Source: Lycium barbarum (taxonomy: Eukaryota; Streptophyta; Magnoliopsida; Solanales; Solanaceae). From it: a stretch of 64,000 nt of DNA. The stretch's first letter is position 1. Every line of letters starts with the position of its first letter. The notes under the pieces are model-generated. The model ran no database searches. It saw only the letters and a program-made list of their open reading frames with translations, and was not told the origin of the DNA. This document shows, piece by piece, positions 25,652-37,402 of the stretch. The stretch covers positions 28,894,231-28,958,230 of the forward strand of contig NC_083344.1 of assembly GCF_019175385.1 (NCBI RefSeq). Reading direction: 5' to 3'. Made by a program: the position numbers and the translations under genes.

Positions 25652-28169
25652 TGTAGTTACACCTCAGAAAATCTTCCGTTGGTATGCAAGTGAATGACCT
25701 AGTGATGAGCACGAGTGTATGATGTTTCCAGGAGTAAGAGATAACATTTGATGACCCTAAATAAGATTCCAAAGGCAATCGCAATAAGAGAGAGGTTATG
25801 CTCCATAATGAATAATTATAGGTTTTGGAAATGTGAAAAGTTGCAAGTTTGCATTCTGGCCAGTGGTCGTTAAATGAAATACGGACCGTAAAGTGGTATA
25901 CGGTCCGTAAACTGCCATGTCGTATTGTGGCTTCCAAAACTTCAAACTTTCTGCCAAATGATCAGTGGTTAATTACGACCTGGAATACGGACCGTAAAGT
26001 GGTTTACGGCCCGTAAACCATGATCATAAATCACCATGTCCCAGCCTGAGTTTCTGGTTCTGTAATGATTAAATACGACCACGAAGGACGGCCTGTAAAC
26101 TGGAATACGGACCGTAAACCATGTTTACGACCACTATGCACTTCAAATCAGATTTTTAAGTCATTAAATAAGGGGACCAAGGCTTATTTCATTTCACTTC
26201 TACATCACACCCCTTCTCTCTAAAACATATCTCTACATTTATTCCACAAGAATTCAAGATATTTGGTGACCAACAACATAAAACAAGTAAATCAAGAGTA
26301 AGAAAACCATCAAAGATCATCCAAGGTCAAGAAATCCAAATGGGGATAAACTAGGGTTTTGCTCAAAGTGGAGTATTATCGACTAAAGCTTGTTCCTACA
26401 ACATCTAAGGTAAGATTCATGATGTTTATATGTTGTTTAAGATATTGGAGAGTTGAAATACTTGGAGTGTATAAGAATATGGTAAAATGGGTCATGAATG
26501 ATGAATAGTGCCATTTAGAGAATTAGTTGGAATCGAATCATGATTGTTGTTATGTTGTGACATGAATGGGTTATAAATGGCGTTGAAAGACCATGAAATA
26601 GACATTGTATGTGAATGGACGAAATCATTTGTTATAGCCATAGATATGGGCAAATGAAAGTAAATTGAGGAATGTGGATAATGTGAATGACTAATGGCCA
26701 TTGTTATGATATTGTGAATGTATTGTTGACGTTTGGGAGTTGAATTATAATGATAAAGGAAATGTTGTCCGATTTTCCCCCTAGTTTTAGCCATGTGTGC
26801 TAATTATCGATTCTAATAATAGTATGACTTTAACGAAGGTAGAAACGCTAACGTTGGAGGGGAACGCGCAAGTGTAGAATAGTGTGACGGAAAGGTATGT
26901 AAGGCTAACCCTTCTTTCATAAGGCATGGTTCTTTGGCCAAACATCTAAATCCTCTATACGAGTATGTTGTCTTCCAAATGAATTGATCTTCCGAGCTTG
27001 TAAGCTCACGATTTCCGATACGCTACGATTGTACTAAGTTTCTCGTATTACGAGTAGGCCTATTAAGGTAGAAGAGGTGGATGACGATAGTAGTGATAAT
27101 GCTATTGATGATGACTATAATGATAATAACGATGACGATTATTATAACGATGATTAAAAGTAAAAATGTTTATGAGCTATTATGTATATGTACGACTATT
27201 ATAGAACCCCGAGCTTATGAGGCCGGGTATGATATGTAAATAAGTATGTATACGATTACGTAACATGCGCGCACCTCTGCAGAGGGTACGGATAACCCTG
27301 AAGCCTTGGAAGGGCCAGGTATGAGTAACCTTGAGCCTTGATTGACCAAGTATGTATGAAACACCGATCTTATGTGGTCGGGTATGCTATGGAAATGCTA
27401 TGTATATGATATGAGTACGAATATGATATGACTATGTATATGAATGTGAATAAGGGCCTGTATACGAATACGAGCACAAATATGGTACGAGTACTATCAC
27501 GGAATATGGATAATGATGTATGTACACAAATACGTATTAGCAAGGGAAAGTTCCTATGAAAGGCAAGTAAGTGCATATGACGACAATATTGCCATCTCCA
27601 ATCCAATGCTATTTCTTATGTTGCTATTTATGCTTCTATATTGATATTGATCATGCTTTACATACTCAGTACATTCTTCGTACTGACGTCCTTTTGTTTG
27701 TGGACGCTGCGTCATGCCCCCAGGTGCACAGGGAGACAGGCTTGATCCATAGCTGCTTTCTTAGAGACTTCATAGCAGAGCTCCATTTCGTTCGGAGCCA
27801 TAGCTTCTGGGTACTTATTCTTTTGTGTACATAATTATGGGCATAGCGGGGTCCGATCCCGCTCATGTGATATGTTATACTCTCCTTAGAGGCTCGTAGT
27901 CACGTGCGTATGATTAGACGTGTCCGGCCTTGTCGGCGTATATTTTGTAAATCTTTTGATAGCCTCGTCGGCTTATATACATTTGATGTGGCATAGATGT
28001 CAATGATGGTTTAAAGATGTTGTCGTCCAATGGGACTAGCGTGATTAATAAGAAAGAGATGCATGTTTAATCGTATGGCTCACCTAGATGTAAGTATATG
28101 TGTAAGCCAAGGGTGCCCGGGTGGGCTAGCACCGGGTGCTCGTTGCGGCCCTCTAGACGGGTTGTGACA
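25652..28169 (+). repeat. Alpha-type LTR, 5' LTR of RT3 (about 2518 bp)
   Basis: Starts TGTAGTTACACCTCAG, two bases longer than the usual TGTTACACCTC, and ends CGGGTTGTGACA four bases before the primer site. It contains the ACGGNCCGT palindromes, a TATA-like TTAAATAAGG near 26163, an AAAGGTATGTAAGG motif near 26893, the hairpin cluster at 27666-27723, and AGCGGG-N7-CCCGCT at 27845-27863. Confidence 0.86.
25880..26120 (+). repeat. U3 cluster of TACGGNCCGTA palindromes, second alpha copy
   Basis: ATACGGACCGTAAAGTGG and ATACGGTCCGTAAACTG, then two further pairs. This is the same arrangement as at 13301-13543, lying upstream of the TATA-like box. Confidence 0.65.
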
Positions 28170-28173
28170 AAAG

Positions 28174-28187
28174 TGGTATCAGAGCAG
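28174..28187 (+). other. Primer-binding site of RT3 (iMet tRNA)
   Basis: TGGTATCAGAGCAG, a full match to the iMet-type primer site through TGGTATCAGAGC, four bases after the LTR. Confidence 0.92.
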
Positions 28188-28379
28188 TTCTGTCCTAGGG
28201 TGTGTCTACGAGCCGTGTCTAGTAGAGTCTTGGTTATGGGTGTGTTGCGCGCCACACTTATAAACAAGAAGCTGCAGACATTTTAGGAATAAATGACCTT
28301 CTTTCTTCATAAGAATCGTGCGATAGAGCTATGATATAAGAAATTCTTGTCCCTTAATCGTGTGTTGTGCATCTCAGAG

Positions 28380-30854
28380 ATGCCTAAAAAGAGAAAGGCT
28401 ACAGCAGCCCAAAAGGGCAAGACGGTGGTAGAAAAGCCGGCTGAAAGAGCACCGCCACCGGTAGTAGAGGAAAGTGAGTCCCAGAGTGCGGCTCAATCTC
28501 AGTCCTCCTAGACAGTGCCTCTTACTGAGGAGCGTGAGGGAGCTTCAGCCCCAGCTCCAGCACCTCCAACTCCTCCACTAGATGCTTCAGGCCAAGATGT
28601 CAAAGAGGCCATTAATTTGCTGACTCAATTGGTTGCGGCCCAAACTCAGAGGCAAAGTTCAGGGCGATGTGATAGGGCTGTTAGTGCAAAGGCCCGTGAC
28701 TTCATTACTTTAAACCCTCCGAAATTCTCTGGGTCAAAGCCGGAGGAGGACCCTCAGGATTTTATTGAGGGTGTGTTGAGGACGCTTCGATTGATACATG
28801 CTTCGGACACCGAATCGGTCGAGCTAGCGTCATATAGATTGAGAGATGTCTCGATCCAATGGTATACAGTTTGGATGGCTTCACGGGGGGCTAATGCACC
28901 TCCCTCGGTATGGCAAGAGATTGTTGATGCTTTTCTCCGTCATTATATGCCCCCAGAAGTCCGGCGAGTTAGAGCCGATAAATTCTTGAATTTCAAGCAA
29001 GGTAGCATGAGTGCTCTAGAGTACAGTCTCCGCTTCAACTCCTTGGCTAGGTATGCTTCAGCTATGGTAGCGGATATGGGTGATCGGGTACACCGATTTG
29101 TTAAAGGCCTAGGGCCACATTTGATGGATAGGTGTTTGACTGGGTCTCTTCAGGACGGTATGGATATTGCACGCATTAAGGCCCACGCTCAGAACTTAGA
29201 AGAAAGTTTACAATAGCAGAGGAGTGAAAGTGAGCAAGATCAGGGACATAAGGCTAGATCTTCGGGTCTGATGAGCGAGTTTAGAGGTGGGCACCGGCAG
29301 CAGTTTCCTAGGCATTCAGGCTATTCTATGACTAGTGCACCTCCACAGTTTTCAGGCCAGAGATTTGATAGATCTGCTCGTTCAGGGCCGAGTCCGAGTT
29401 TTTCAGGGTCCCAGTTTAGGGGTGATTCGGGTCAGGCGAGGCCACCCGTGCCACGATGTTCCCAGTGTGGGAAGTTGCATTGGGGTCAATGCCGATCAGG
29501 TTCAGATGTTTGCTATTCATGTGGCCGACCAGGCCATATCATGCGTGATTGCCCCTCAGTACATGGTAGAGGTAGGACCCAGCCATCAGGGTCGGTAGCT
29601 GGATCTTCAGCATATGTACGCCCTACGGGACCAGGTTCACATGCGCCAGTCGGCCATGGTAGAGGCAGAGGCAGAGCTCGCAGTTCTAGCGGTCCTCAGC
29701 ACCGTATTTATGCTTTGGTTGGACGCCAAGATCTTGAGTCTTCTCCTGACATAGAGGGGGTCAGAGGCAGTCATACTCCAGATATTCAGGCCAATCTACG
29801 ACTAATGCACCTCCTCTATTTGGTGGTAGGAGATTTGATCTCCCTATTTATTCAGGACTGGGTCAGAGCTCGAGAGTTTCAGGTCCCCAGTTTGGAGGAG
29901 ATCCTAGCCAGAGGAGACCACCAGTCCCACGATGCAATCAGTGTAGAAGATTACATTCGGGTCCGTGTCACCAAGGCTCAGATGTTTGCAATGCCTGTGG
30001 TCAGGTTGGGCATATGATCCGTTACTGCCACTCGATGGGTGGCAAAGTTGGGGCCCAGCCTACAGGATCAGCAGCCGGCTCTTCTTCGTCCGTGCATCCC
30101 GTAGGCAGACTCCTCAGGCTTCAGCAGGCCATGGTAAGGGTAGAGGGGTAGCATCCAGTTCAGGTGGCCCCCAGCCCTGTATTTATGCTTTAGCCGGATG
30201 ATAGGATCTTGAGTCCTCCCCTGATGTTGTCACATGTATACTATCCACATTCTCTCATGATGTTTATGCATTGATTGATCGGGGTTCTATATTATCTTAT
30301 ATCACTCCTTATATTGCTGGCCGTATTGGGGTGAAACCCGAGCCAATTAAACCTTTAGAGGTATCCACTCCGGTTGGTAATCCAGTAATAGCTAGACAAG
30401 TATACAAAAATTGTGTGGTTGTCGTATGTGATCGCCAAACCATAGGTGATTTGATTGAACTACAAATGTTGGAATTTGATGTGATTATGGGCATGGATTT
30501 GTTGGCCTCTTGTTATGCTAATGTGATTGTAGAACGAAAATAGTTCGGTTCCAATTTCCAGGGGAAATAAAGCTTGAATGGAAGGGTAACACAGCATCCC
30601 CAAGAGGTAGGTTTATTTCCTACCTCAAGGCAAGGAAGATGATCGCTAAAGGCTACATTTATCATCTTGTCCGAGTTCATGACATCGAAGCAATACCGCC
30701 GACTTCTCAATCTGTCCCGGTAGTAAATGAATTTCCGGATGTATTTTCAGATGAACTTCCAGGTCTTCCACTGGAACGGGAAATTGATTTTACCATTGAT
30801 GTGCTGCCAGACACCGAGCCTATATCTATACCTCCTTACAGAATGGCTATTGCA
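28380..30854 (+). pseudogene. gag-pol: RT3 gag - protease - RT start (5' part, broken)
   Basis: The ATG at 28380 is about 210 bases after the LTR and opens with MPKKRKATAAQ, a basic cluster resembling a nuclear localisation signal. Gag capsid (FITLNPPKF...GDRVHRFVKGLGPHL) follows. CCHC knuckle CYSCGRPGHIMRDC is at 29511-29552. A second, diverged nucleocapsid module with knuckle CNACGQVGHMIRYC follows at 29987-30028 in another frame. Protease LIDRG is near 30275 (Arg after the catalytic Asp, so probably dead). The RT linker ([13 protein letters not shown]...PPYRMA) is cut at the LARD-A junction. Stops lie at 28509 (TAG) and 29214 (TAG for CAG), with further frame changes after 29750 and near 30535. 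Confidence 0.9.
29275..30215 (+). repeat. Diverged tandem duplication of the nucleocapsid region
   Basis: 29275-29752 and 29753-30215 both encode the linker TTSAPP..., two cysteine clusters, GSAAGSS, the GRGR basic tract and IYAL. The copies are clearly unequal in sequence, so this is not a recent slippage. The second copy is out of frame with the first. Confidence 0.75.
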
Positions 30855-31396
30855 GAGTATGATATTTTTAATTCTACTGTAGTAGCATGAGTATGATATT
30901 TTTAATTCGTACAATATGATTGGAATAATATGTTAAAAGATATATAGCCCTCGTAACCGTAAGCTTAGGTGGGTCCCACATGATGGGATTTTTATAAAGG
31001 ACATATGATAAGTTATATGGAAAATATATGTAAAATTAAACACAACTCAAGAAGGACCCTTGAGCCAAATCCAAGTGTAAGCCCTCTAGAAAAATGTTTT
31101 TAAGTTACGTTTTCGGGTGATCTGACTTCAGGAGACCATAACCCCATCATTATTTGGGAATTTGGGAAAACTACTCAAATGAAAGTTGTAGATAATTGAA
31201 TTGGCTTTCCAACCAGAGGTTGTGGGCCTGTATGTGACATAGGGATAAAGAGTTATGGACGTTTTAAGGCAGAAAGGTCAAGCTGGGCAGTTAAATGGGC
31301 CAACCCGATTCCATGTCGGGTCAGGCCCATTTCCCTTGCTATTTAAGGGAAATTTTCAGCCTTTAGCCTCATTTTTACACTAGAAAAATCCAGAAT

Positions 31397-31400
<4 letters not shown>

Positions 31401-31431
<31 letters not shown>
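31401..31431 (+). repeat. (GA)n microsatellite
   Basis: About 15 GA units just downstream of the LTR TATA-like box. The 3' LTR copy has only GAGAGAGGAGAG at 35538, so the tract expanded or contracted after insertion. Confidence 0.9.
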
Positions 31432-31436
<5 letters not shown>

Positions 31437-32661
31437 TTAGAGAGAGAAAGTGGAGAATCGATCAAGTTCGAGGCCCCGAATCCCGAGGCTCGTGAAGGAT
31501 AAAGTGTAGTACGAGTTATCATCGTCGTTTTAAGCTAAATATTGATCCTGAGGGAGGACATTTTCGTGGTTGAGCTGCTGCTAAGGTATGTATAAGATGC
31601 CTTTTATGTTATTAAAGTTTTTATTTAGAGTTTTAACGGATTAGAACGGAGAAAATTGCGTTATAAACTCGTTTGTTGTTTTGTTGAGATTTATGGATCG
31701 GGGGCTGTTTTAGTCGGAGAAGATATCATATACAAAGCGTATACCGGGCTATTTTTATATGATTTTCGTGGCTGTTTTGTGATAATATTTTGGGGCTGTT
31801 TGGTGGTTGTTATGAAATGTTTTGTGGGTTGGAATATCGTGGGATTGGCTGTAGTTGTTGTTGTTGTTGTGTTTGTTGTTATACTATAGATATACGAAAA
31901 TAAAGAAGTGTATACAAACATTGGTATACGAATGTATATTGGGTTGTTTTGGAAGTTATTTAAGAATGGATTTAATTCTAGTTTGATATGAAATTGTTGG
32001 TGTTGTTGTTGTTGGTATTTTGATTGATGTTTTGCTAAATTGGAATCTCGAGGATTGTTAAGCTTTCAGGGGAAATGCTGCCCGAATTTCGTTAAGTTTC
32101 ATTCGTACTTGGATTAGTTAGTAAGTGATGTGGATGATCTAACTGTGGCTTATGTTATCTTAATTTTAGACCTACGAGCTCGAGAAGTAGACGTTGGACA
32201 TTTAAATAAGCGTTAAAGGTATGAAATGTTATCCCTTCTTTCTTTTTGGCATGATCTTTATGAAACAAACAGACGACGTATATATATATGACTCCAAAGA
32301 AGCTCCTATTCTTAGAGCCACTAGGATGGCTAATGTTCTTGACTTCCAGAAGCTATTTCATTATGTCTTGATACGTGTATATGATTCTAGAAGTTCTATT
32401 TTAATATAATCCGTAGTGACATTCGAAAGGTACTTGATATGACTATCGTCTAAATTTTCAAATGATGGTTCATTTTGATTATCTTATTGAGTCTCAGATT
32501 TGATTTAATTTGCATATGGTTGCTCACTACTCTACTCGTGCATGCCTCAATACATCTTTCACTCAGTCCCGGGCCAGGATAAGTTTTCATGCACAGTTTC
32601 ACTGCATTGTTCACCGAGCCCCTCATTAGAGCGCCGGGATACGATATATATATATGATAGA

Positions 32662-32775
32662 GTTATGATGTGTTTATGGAGTTATGATGTGTTTATGGCG
32701 TTATGATGTGTTTATGGAGTTCTGATGTGTTTATGGCGTTATGATGTGTTTATGGAGTTATGATGTGTTTATGGC
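32662..32775 (+). repeat. 19-bp minisatellite, 6 copies
   Basis: Unit GTTATGATGTGTTTATGGM, with the last base alternating A and C, starting at 32662, 32681, 32700, 32719, 32738 and 32757. The paired LTR has 7 copies. LARD-B LTRs lack the array. Confidence 0.88.
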
Positions 32776-32960
32776 GCCAAGGATGGTATGTGGCGACCTT
32801 ATTTACCGAGTCCCATAATGGGTCGGATATGATATATGATATTGATATGCATGATTTTCATTACATGAGGCAAGTGTATTGATGTTTTAAAAGTCATACT
32901 TGTTTCTGGTAATCTCTATTTCGATATGATTCTCCTTACTGTATTTCATGCTTTATATAC

Positions 32961-33018
32961 TCAGTACATATTCCGTACTGACCCCCTTTCTTCGGGGGGC
33001 TGCGTTTCATGCCCGCAG
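32961..33018 (+). other. LTR hairpin cluster, LARD-A copy
   Basis: TCAGTAC-N7-GTACTGA, CCCCC-N7-GGGGG, then CTGCG-N9-CGCAG, each a perfect stem. This is the clearest example in the window. Confidence 0.75.
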
Positions 33019-33119
33019 GTACAAATAGTCGGTTTTGTGACCCTTCAGCTTAGGAGTCCTACTTAGCTGTCTTGGAGAGCTCCGTTGTTCAGGCGTTTAG
33101 ACTTTTGGTACAGATCTTA

Positions 33120-33160
<41 letters not shown>

Positions 33161-33577
33161 TATCCAGGGATACGACGGGGCCCTGTCCCGTCATATTTCA
33201 CTGTTGATGCTCTTAGAGGTCTGTAGACATATGTGTGGGTTGTGTATAAGTTTGTTCAGTTGTGTCTATACGATGTGCTATGGATATTGATATGTTGTGG
33301 CAGCTTTGTCGGCTTGCGTATGATATTGATATGTTACGACAGCCTTGTCGGCTTGCGTATGACATTGATATGTAGTGGCAGTATGTTCTGATTAGTTCTG
33401 ACTCCTCAGGAGACAGGTTATTTGAGTATGTATATATATGATGAAGTTACGAACCTTTGGAGTTGTTATGCAAGTTTCCATATTTTTTCATAGATTAGGT
33501 TTGACTATACCTAACATGTACGTATGTGAGTGTCCAGCTCGGGCACTAGTCATGGCCCATGGGGTTGGGTCGTGACA

Positions 33578-34915
33578 AAAGTGGTATTAGAGTAGTTCAT
33601 CCTCGGAGTGTCTACAGACCGTGTCTAGTAGATTCTTGCTTATCGGTGTGTTGTGCACCACATCTATAAACAGGAAGCTACAGGACATTTAGGATGTTAT
33701 GTTTCCATATTATCCTAGATCGTACGATAGAGCCCAACCATAGGAAATGAAATTCCTTATACTAACCCGTGATTTCAGCTGAAGAACGGCATCGACCGAA
33801 GAAAGTGACTGATAATACTGGAAGTTACAAAGTACATAGGTAAGCAACGGCGGGAAAGATGTATGTCGGATACGGTAAGAATATTGAAGTATGATTGAAA
33901 TGTAAAGTTGAAGAGTGAAAGGGAAGGTAGATAGGAAGGTATTTGAGCACCTTCGCTCATTCTTGTGAAGATTGCAACATAATGTGTGACAGAAAAACTA
34001 CGAGAAAAATCTGAGTAAAGAGGCAATAGAAGAGTCTGAATAAAGGGTAAAGAAACGACATGACATGATATGCCTAAAGTGATACAAGTTGGGTTAAGGG
34101 AAATTGTGAAATGGTTTAGGCGAGACGATCAGAACAAGCTGGTTACTGGATGACAGTGAATGTATATGTCAAATCAAAAATTCTTTCAGAATTATACCAA
34201 TTAATGATAGACAGAGCACAAAGCCGCTATGTAAAGTTATAATATGAGGGAACTCCAGCGCTACTTGATAGCCAACTCTAAAGATCGAGATTAAGAGATA
34301 AAAGCAAAGTGACAATTAAAATCGTTTAATAAGAAAGTCGAGAAGTGATAGATGATGCTGAAGATTCCAGAATATGGACTCTAACACAGAGCAATGTAAG
34401 GTTATTGAAGCAAAATAATGTTACACCAAGGGAAATTTCATCTTATTCACAGAGTCTGCGAAGGGTCTACAGGTTACCAGAGGCATGAAATACTCCAGGG
34501 ATTGTAAAGTCTAATAAATCGACGAGGGACGTCTACGCGTGAGAGGCAAGATGAAGTGAACGATACGTCTTAAAGGAGTAACTATAGAAGAAGGAAGAGT
34601 CGAGTTAAGACTACGTGCACCAGGATAGAGTAAGATTTCAGTGGAAGAGCTCGCAATACAATCGTCAACCAACGGCGAAATGAAAACGAGAGTTAAGACA
34701 ACGGTGTGGAATTATCACCTCGAGAGGCAAGAGCAAGAACAAATATTATGGGAATGGTTACTTAGAGATCTGGAATGCGTTATAATAAACTGAAGGGATC
34801 GACCAATGACGGAGGCATGTGCAGGGCATAATTCAGTAAAAGAACATTTAAGGAAGTATTGGAAGTGCAGAATTAGTTTATCATTCGAGGACGAATGTTC
34901 CAAAGGGGGGAAGGA
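33578..34915 (+). other. LARD-A internal region, non-coding, with PBS and PPT
   Basis: Primer site TGGTATTAGAGTAG at 33582-33595, purine-rich non-coding DNA, hairpin CATTCG-AGGA-CGAATG near 34883 and PPT AAAGGGGGGAAGGA ending at 34915. Nothing resembling gag or pol. The minus-strand frame at 33775-34026 is antisense to leader sequence shared by all LARDs and has no family features. Confidence 0.82.
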
Positions 34916-37351
34916 TGTTACACCCCAAAAAATTTCGTGTTACTAAGGCTAGAGACGGCTTAATGTGAGCTCGAGGGGGAGCAAATATCATAAGTATAAA
35001 GAATGAAATTCTACTGTAGTAGCATAAGTATGATATTTGGAATTCGTACAATATGATTGGAATAATATGTTAAAAGATATATAGCCCTCGTAACTGTAAG
35101 CTGAGGTGGGTCCCACATGATGGGATTTTTATAAAGGACATATGATAAGTTATATGGACAATATATGTAAAGTTAAACACAACTCAAGAAGGACCCTTGA
35201 GCCAAATCCAAGTGTAAGCCCTCCAGAAAGACGTTTTTAAGTTACGTTTTCGAGTGATCTGACTTCGGGAGACCATAACCCCATCATTATTTGGGAATTT
35301 GGGACAACTCCTAAAATGAAATTTGTAGATATTTGAATTAGCATTCCAACCATAGATAATGGGCCTGTAAGTGACATCGGGATTAAGAGTTATGGACGTT
35401 TTAAGGCAGAAAGGTCAAGCTAGGCAGTGAAATGGGCCCAACCCGATTCCAAGTCGGTCAGGCCCATTTCCCTTGCTATTTAAGGGAAATTTTCAACCTT
35501 TAGCCTCATTTTTACACTAGAAAAATCTAGAATATTTGAGAGAGAGGAGAGTTATAGAGAGAAAGTGGAAAATCGATCAAGTTCGAGGCCTCGAATCTCG
35601 AGGCTCATGAAGGATAAATTGTAGTACGAGTTATCATTGTCGTTTTAAGCTAAATATTGATCCTGGGGGAGGATATTTTCGTGGTTGAGCTGTTGCTAAG
35701 GTATGTATAAGATTCCTTTTATGTTATTAAAGTGTTTATTTAGAGTTTTAATGGATTAGAACGGAGAAAATAGTGTTATAAACGCGTTTGTTGTGTTGTT
35801 GAGGTTTATGGATCGGGGACTGTTTTAGTGGGATTAAATGGATGGAATTAGGTGAGTTATGATGTATAATAATTGTTGATGTTCTTGACAAGTTGTTGTT
35901 CTTGAGTTTTGGAGAATAAAGTGTATGAAGATATCATATACAAAGCGTATACCGGGCTGTTTTTATATGATTTTCGTGGTTGTTTTGTGATAATATTTTG
36001 GGGCTGTTTTGTGGTTGTTATGAATTGTTTTGTGGGCTGGAATATCATGGGATTGGTTGTTGTTGTTGTTGTTGTTGTGTTTGTTGTTATACTATAGATA
36101 TACGAAAATAAAGAAGTGTATACAAGCATTGGTATACGACTGTATATTGGGCTGTTTTAGAAGTGATTTAAGAATGGGTTTAATTCTAGTTGGATATAAA
36201 ATTGTTGGTGTTGTTGCTGTTGGTATTTTGATTGATGTTTGGCTAAATTGGAATCTCGAGGATTGTTAAGTTTTCAGGGGAAATGCTGCCCGAATTTCGT
36301 TAAGTTTCATTCGTACATGGATTGGTTAATAAGTGATGTGGATGATATAACTGTGTCTTATGTTATCTTAATTTTAGACCTACGAGCTCGAGAAGTAGGC
36401 ATTGGACATTTAAAAAAGCGTTAAAGGTATGTAAAGGTATCCCTTCTTTCTTTTTGGCATGATCTTTATGAAACAAACAGACGACGTATATATATATGAC
36501 TCCAAAGAAGCTCCTATTCTTAGAGCCACTAGGATGGATAATGTTCTTGACTTCCAGAAGTTATTTCATTATGTCTTGATACGTGTATATGATTCCAGAA
36601 GTTCTATTTTAATATAATCCGTAGTGACATTCGAAAGGTACTTGATATGACTATCGTCGAAATTTTCAAATGATGGTTCATTTTGATTATCTTATTGAGT
36701 CTCAGATATGATTTAATTTGCATATGGTTGCTCACTACTCTACTCGTGCATGTCTCAATACATCTTTCACTGAGTCCCGGGCCATGATACATTTTCGTGC
36801 ACAGTTTCACTACATTGTTCGCCGAGCCCCTCACTAGAGGACCGGGATACAATATATATATATATATATGATGAGGTTATGATATATTTATGGAGTTATG
36901 ATGTGTTTATGGAGTTATGATGTGTTTATGGCGTTATGATGTGTTTATGGAGTTATGATGTGTTTATGGCGTTATGATGTGTTTATGGAGTTATGATGTG
37001 TTTATGGCGCCAAGGATGGTATGTGGCGACCTTATTCAGCGAGTCCCATAATGGGCCGGATATGATATATGATATTGATATGCATGATTTTCATTACATG
37101 AGGCAAGTGTATTGATGTTTTAAAAGTCATACTTGTTTCTGGTAATATCTATTTTAGTATGATTCTCCTTACTGTATTTCATGCTTTATATACTCAGTAC
37201 ATATTACGTACTGACCCCTTCCTTCGGGGGGCTGCGTTTCATGCCCGCAGGTACAGATAGTCGGTTTGGTGACCCTTCAGCTTAGGACTCCAACTCAGCT
37301 GTCTTGGAGAGCTCCGTTGTTCCGGAGTTTAGACTTTTGGTACAGATCTTA

Positions 37352-37402
<51 letters not shown>

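Larger units (their letters stand above)
30855..33577 (+). repeat. LARD-A 5' LTR, 5'-truncated
   Basis: Aligns with 34916-37842 from the AATTCTACTGTAGTAGCAT segment onward. It includes CTATTTAAGG (TATA-like, 31340), a (GA)n tract at 31401-31431, the GTTAAAGGTATG motif at 32213, the hairpin cluster at 32961-33018, a (TA)n run at 33121-33158, GACGGG-N7-CCCGTC at 33174-33192 and AGCC-N5-GGCT units near 33340. Ends GGTCGTGACA. Confidence 0.88.

Noticed and set aside
31691..31921. Thr-rich minus-strand frames (also 35857-36129, 49573-49782, 57393-57602)
   Set aside because: They are translations of a GTT-rich tract in LARD LTRs. Recurrence reflects LTR copies, and low complexity explains the open frame.
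33775..34026. Minus-strand frame similar to the plus-strand frame at 17096-17329
   Set aside because: The similarity looks like a conserved protein but both are antisense of the shared LARD leader. The nucleotide homology alone accounts for it.
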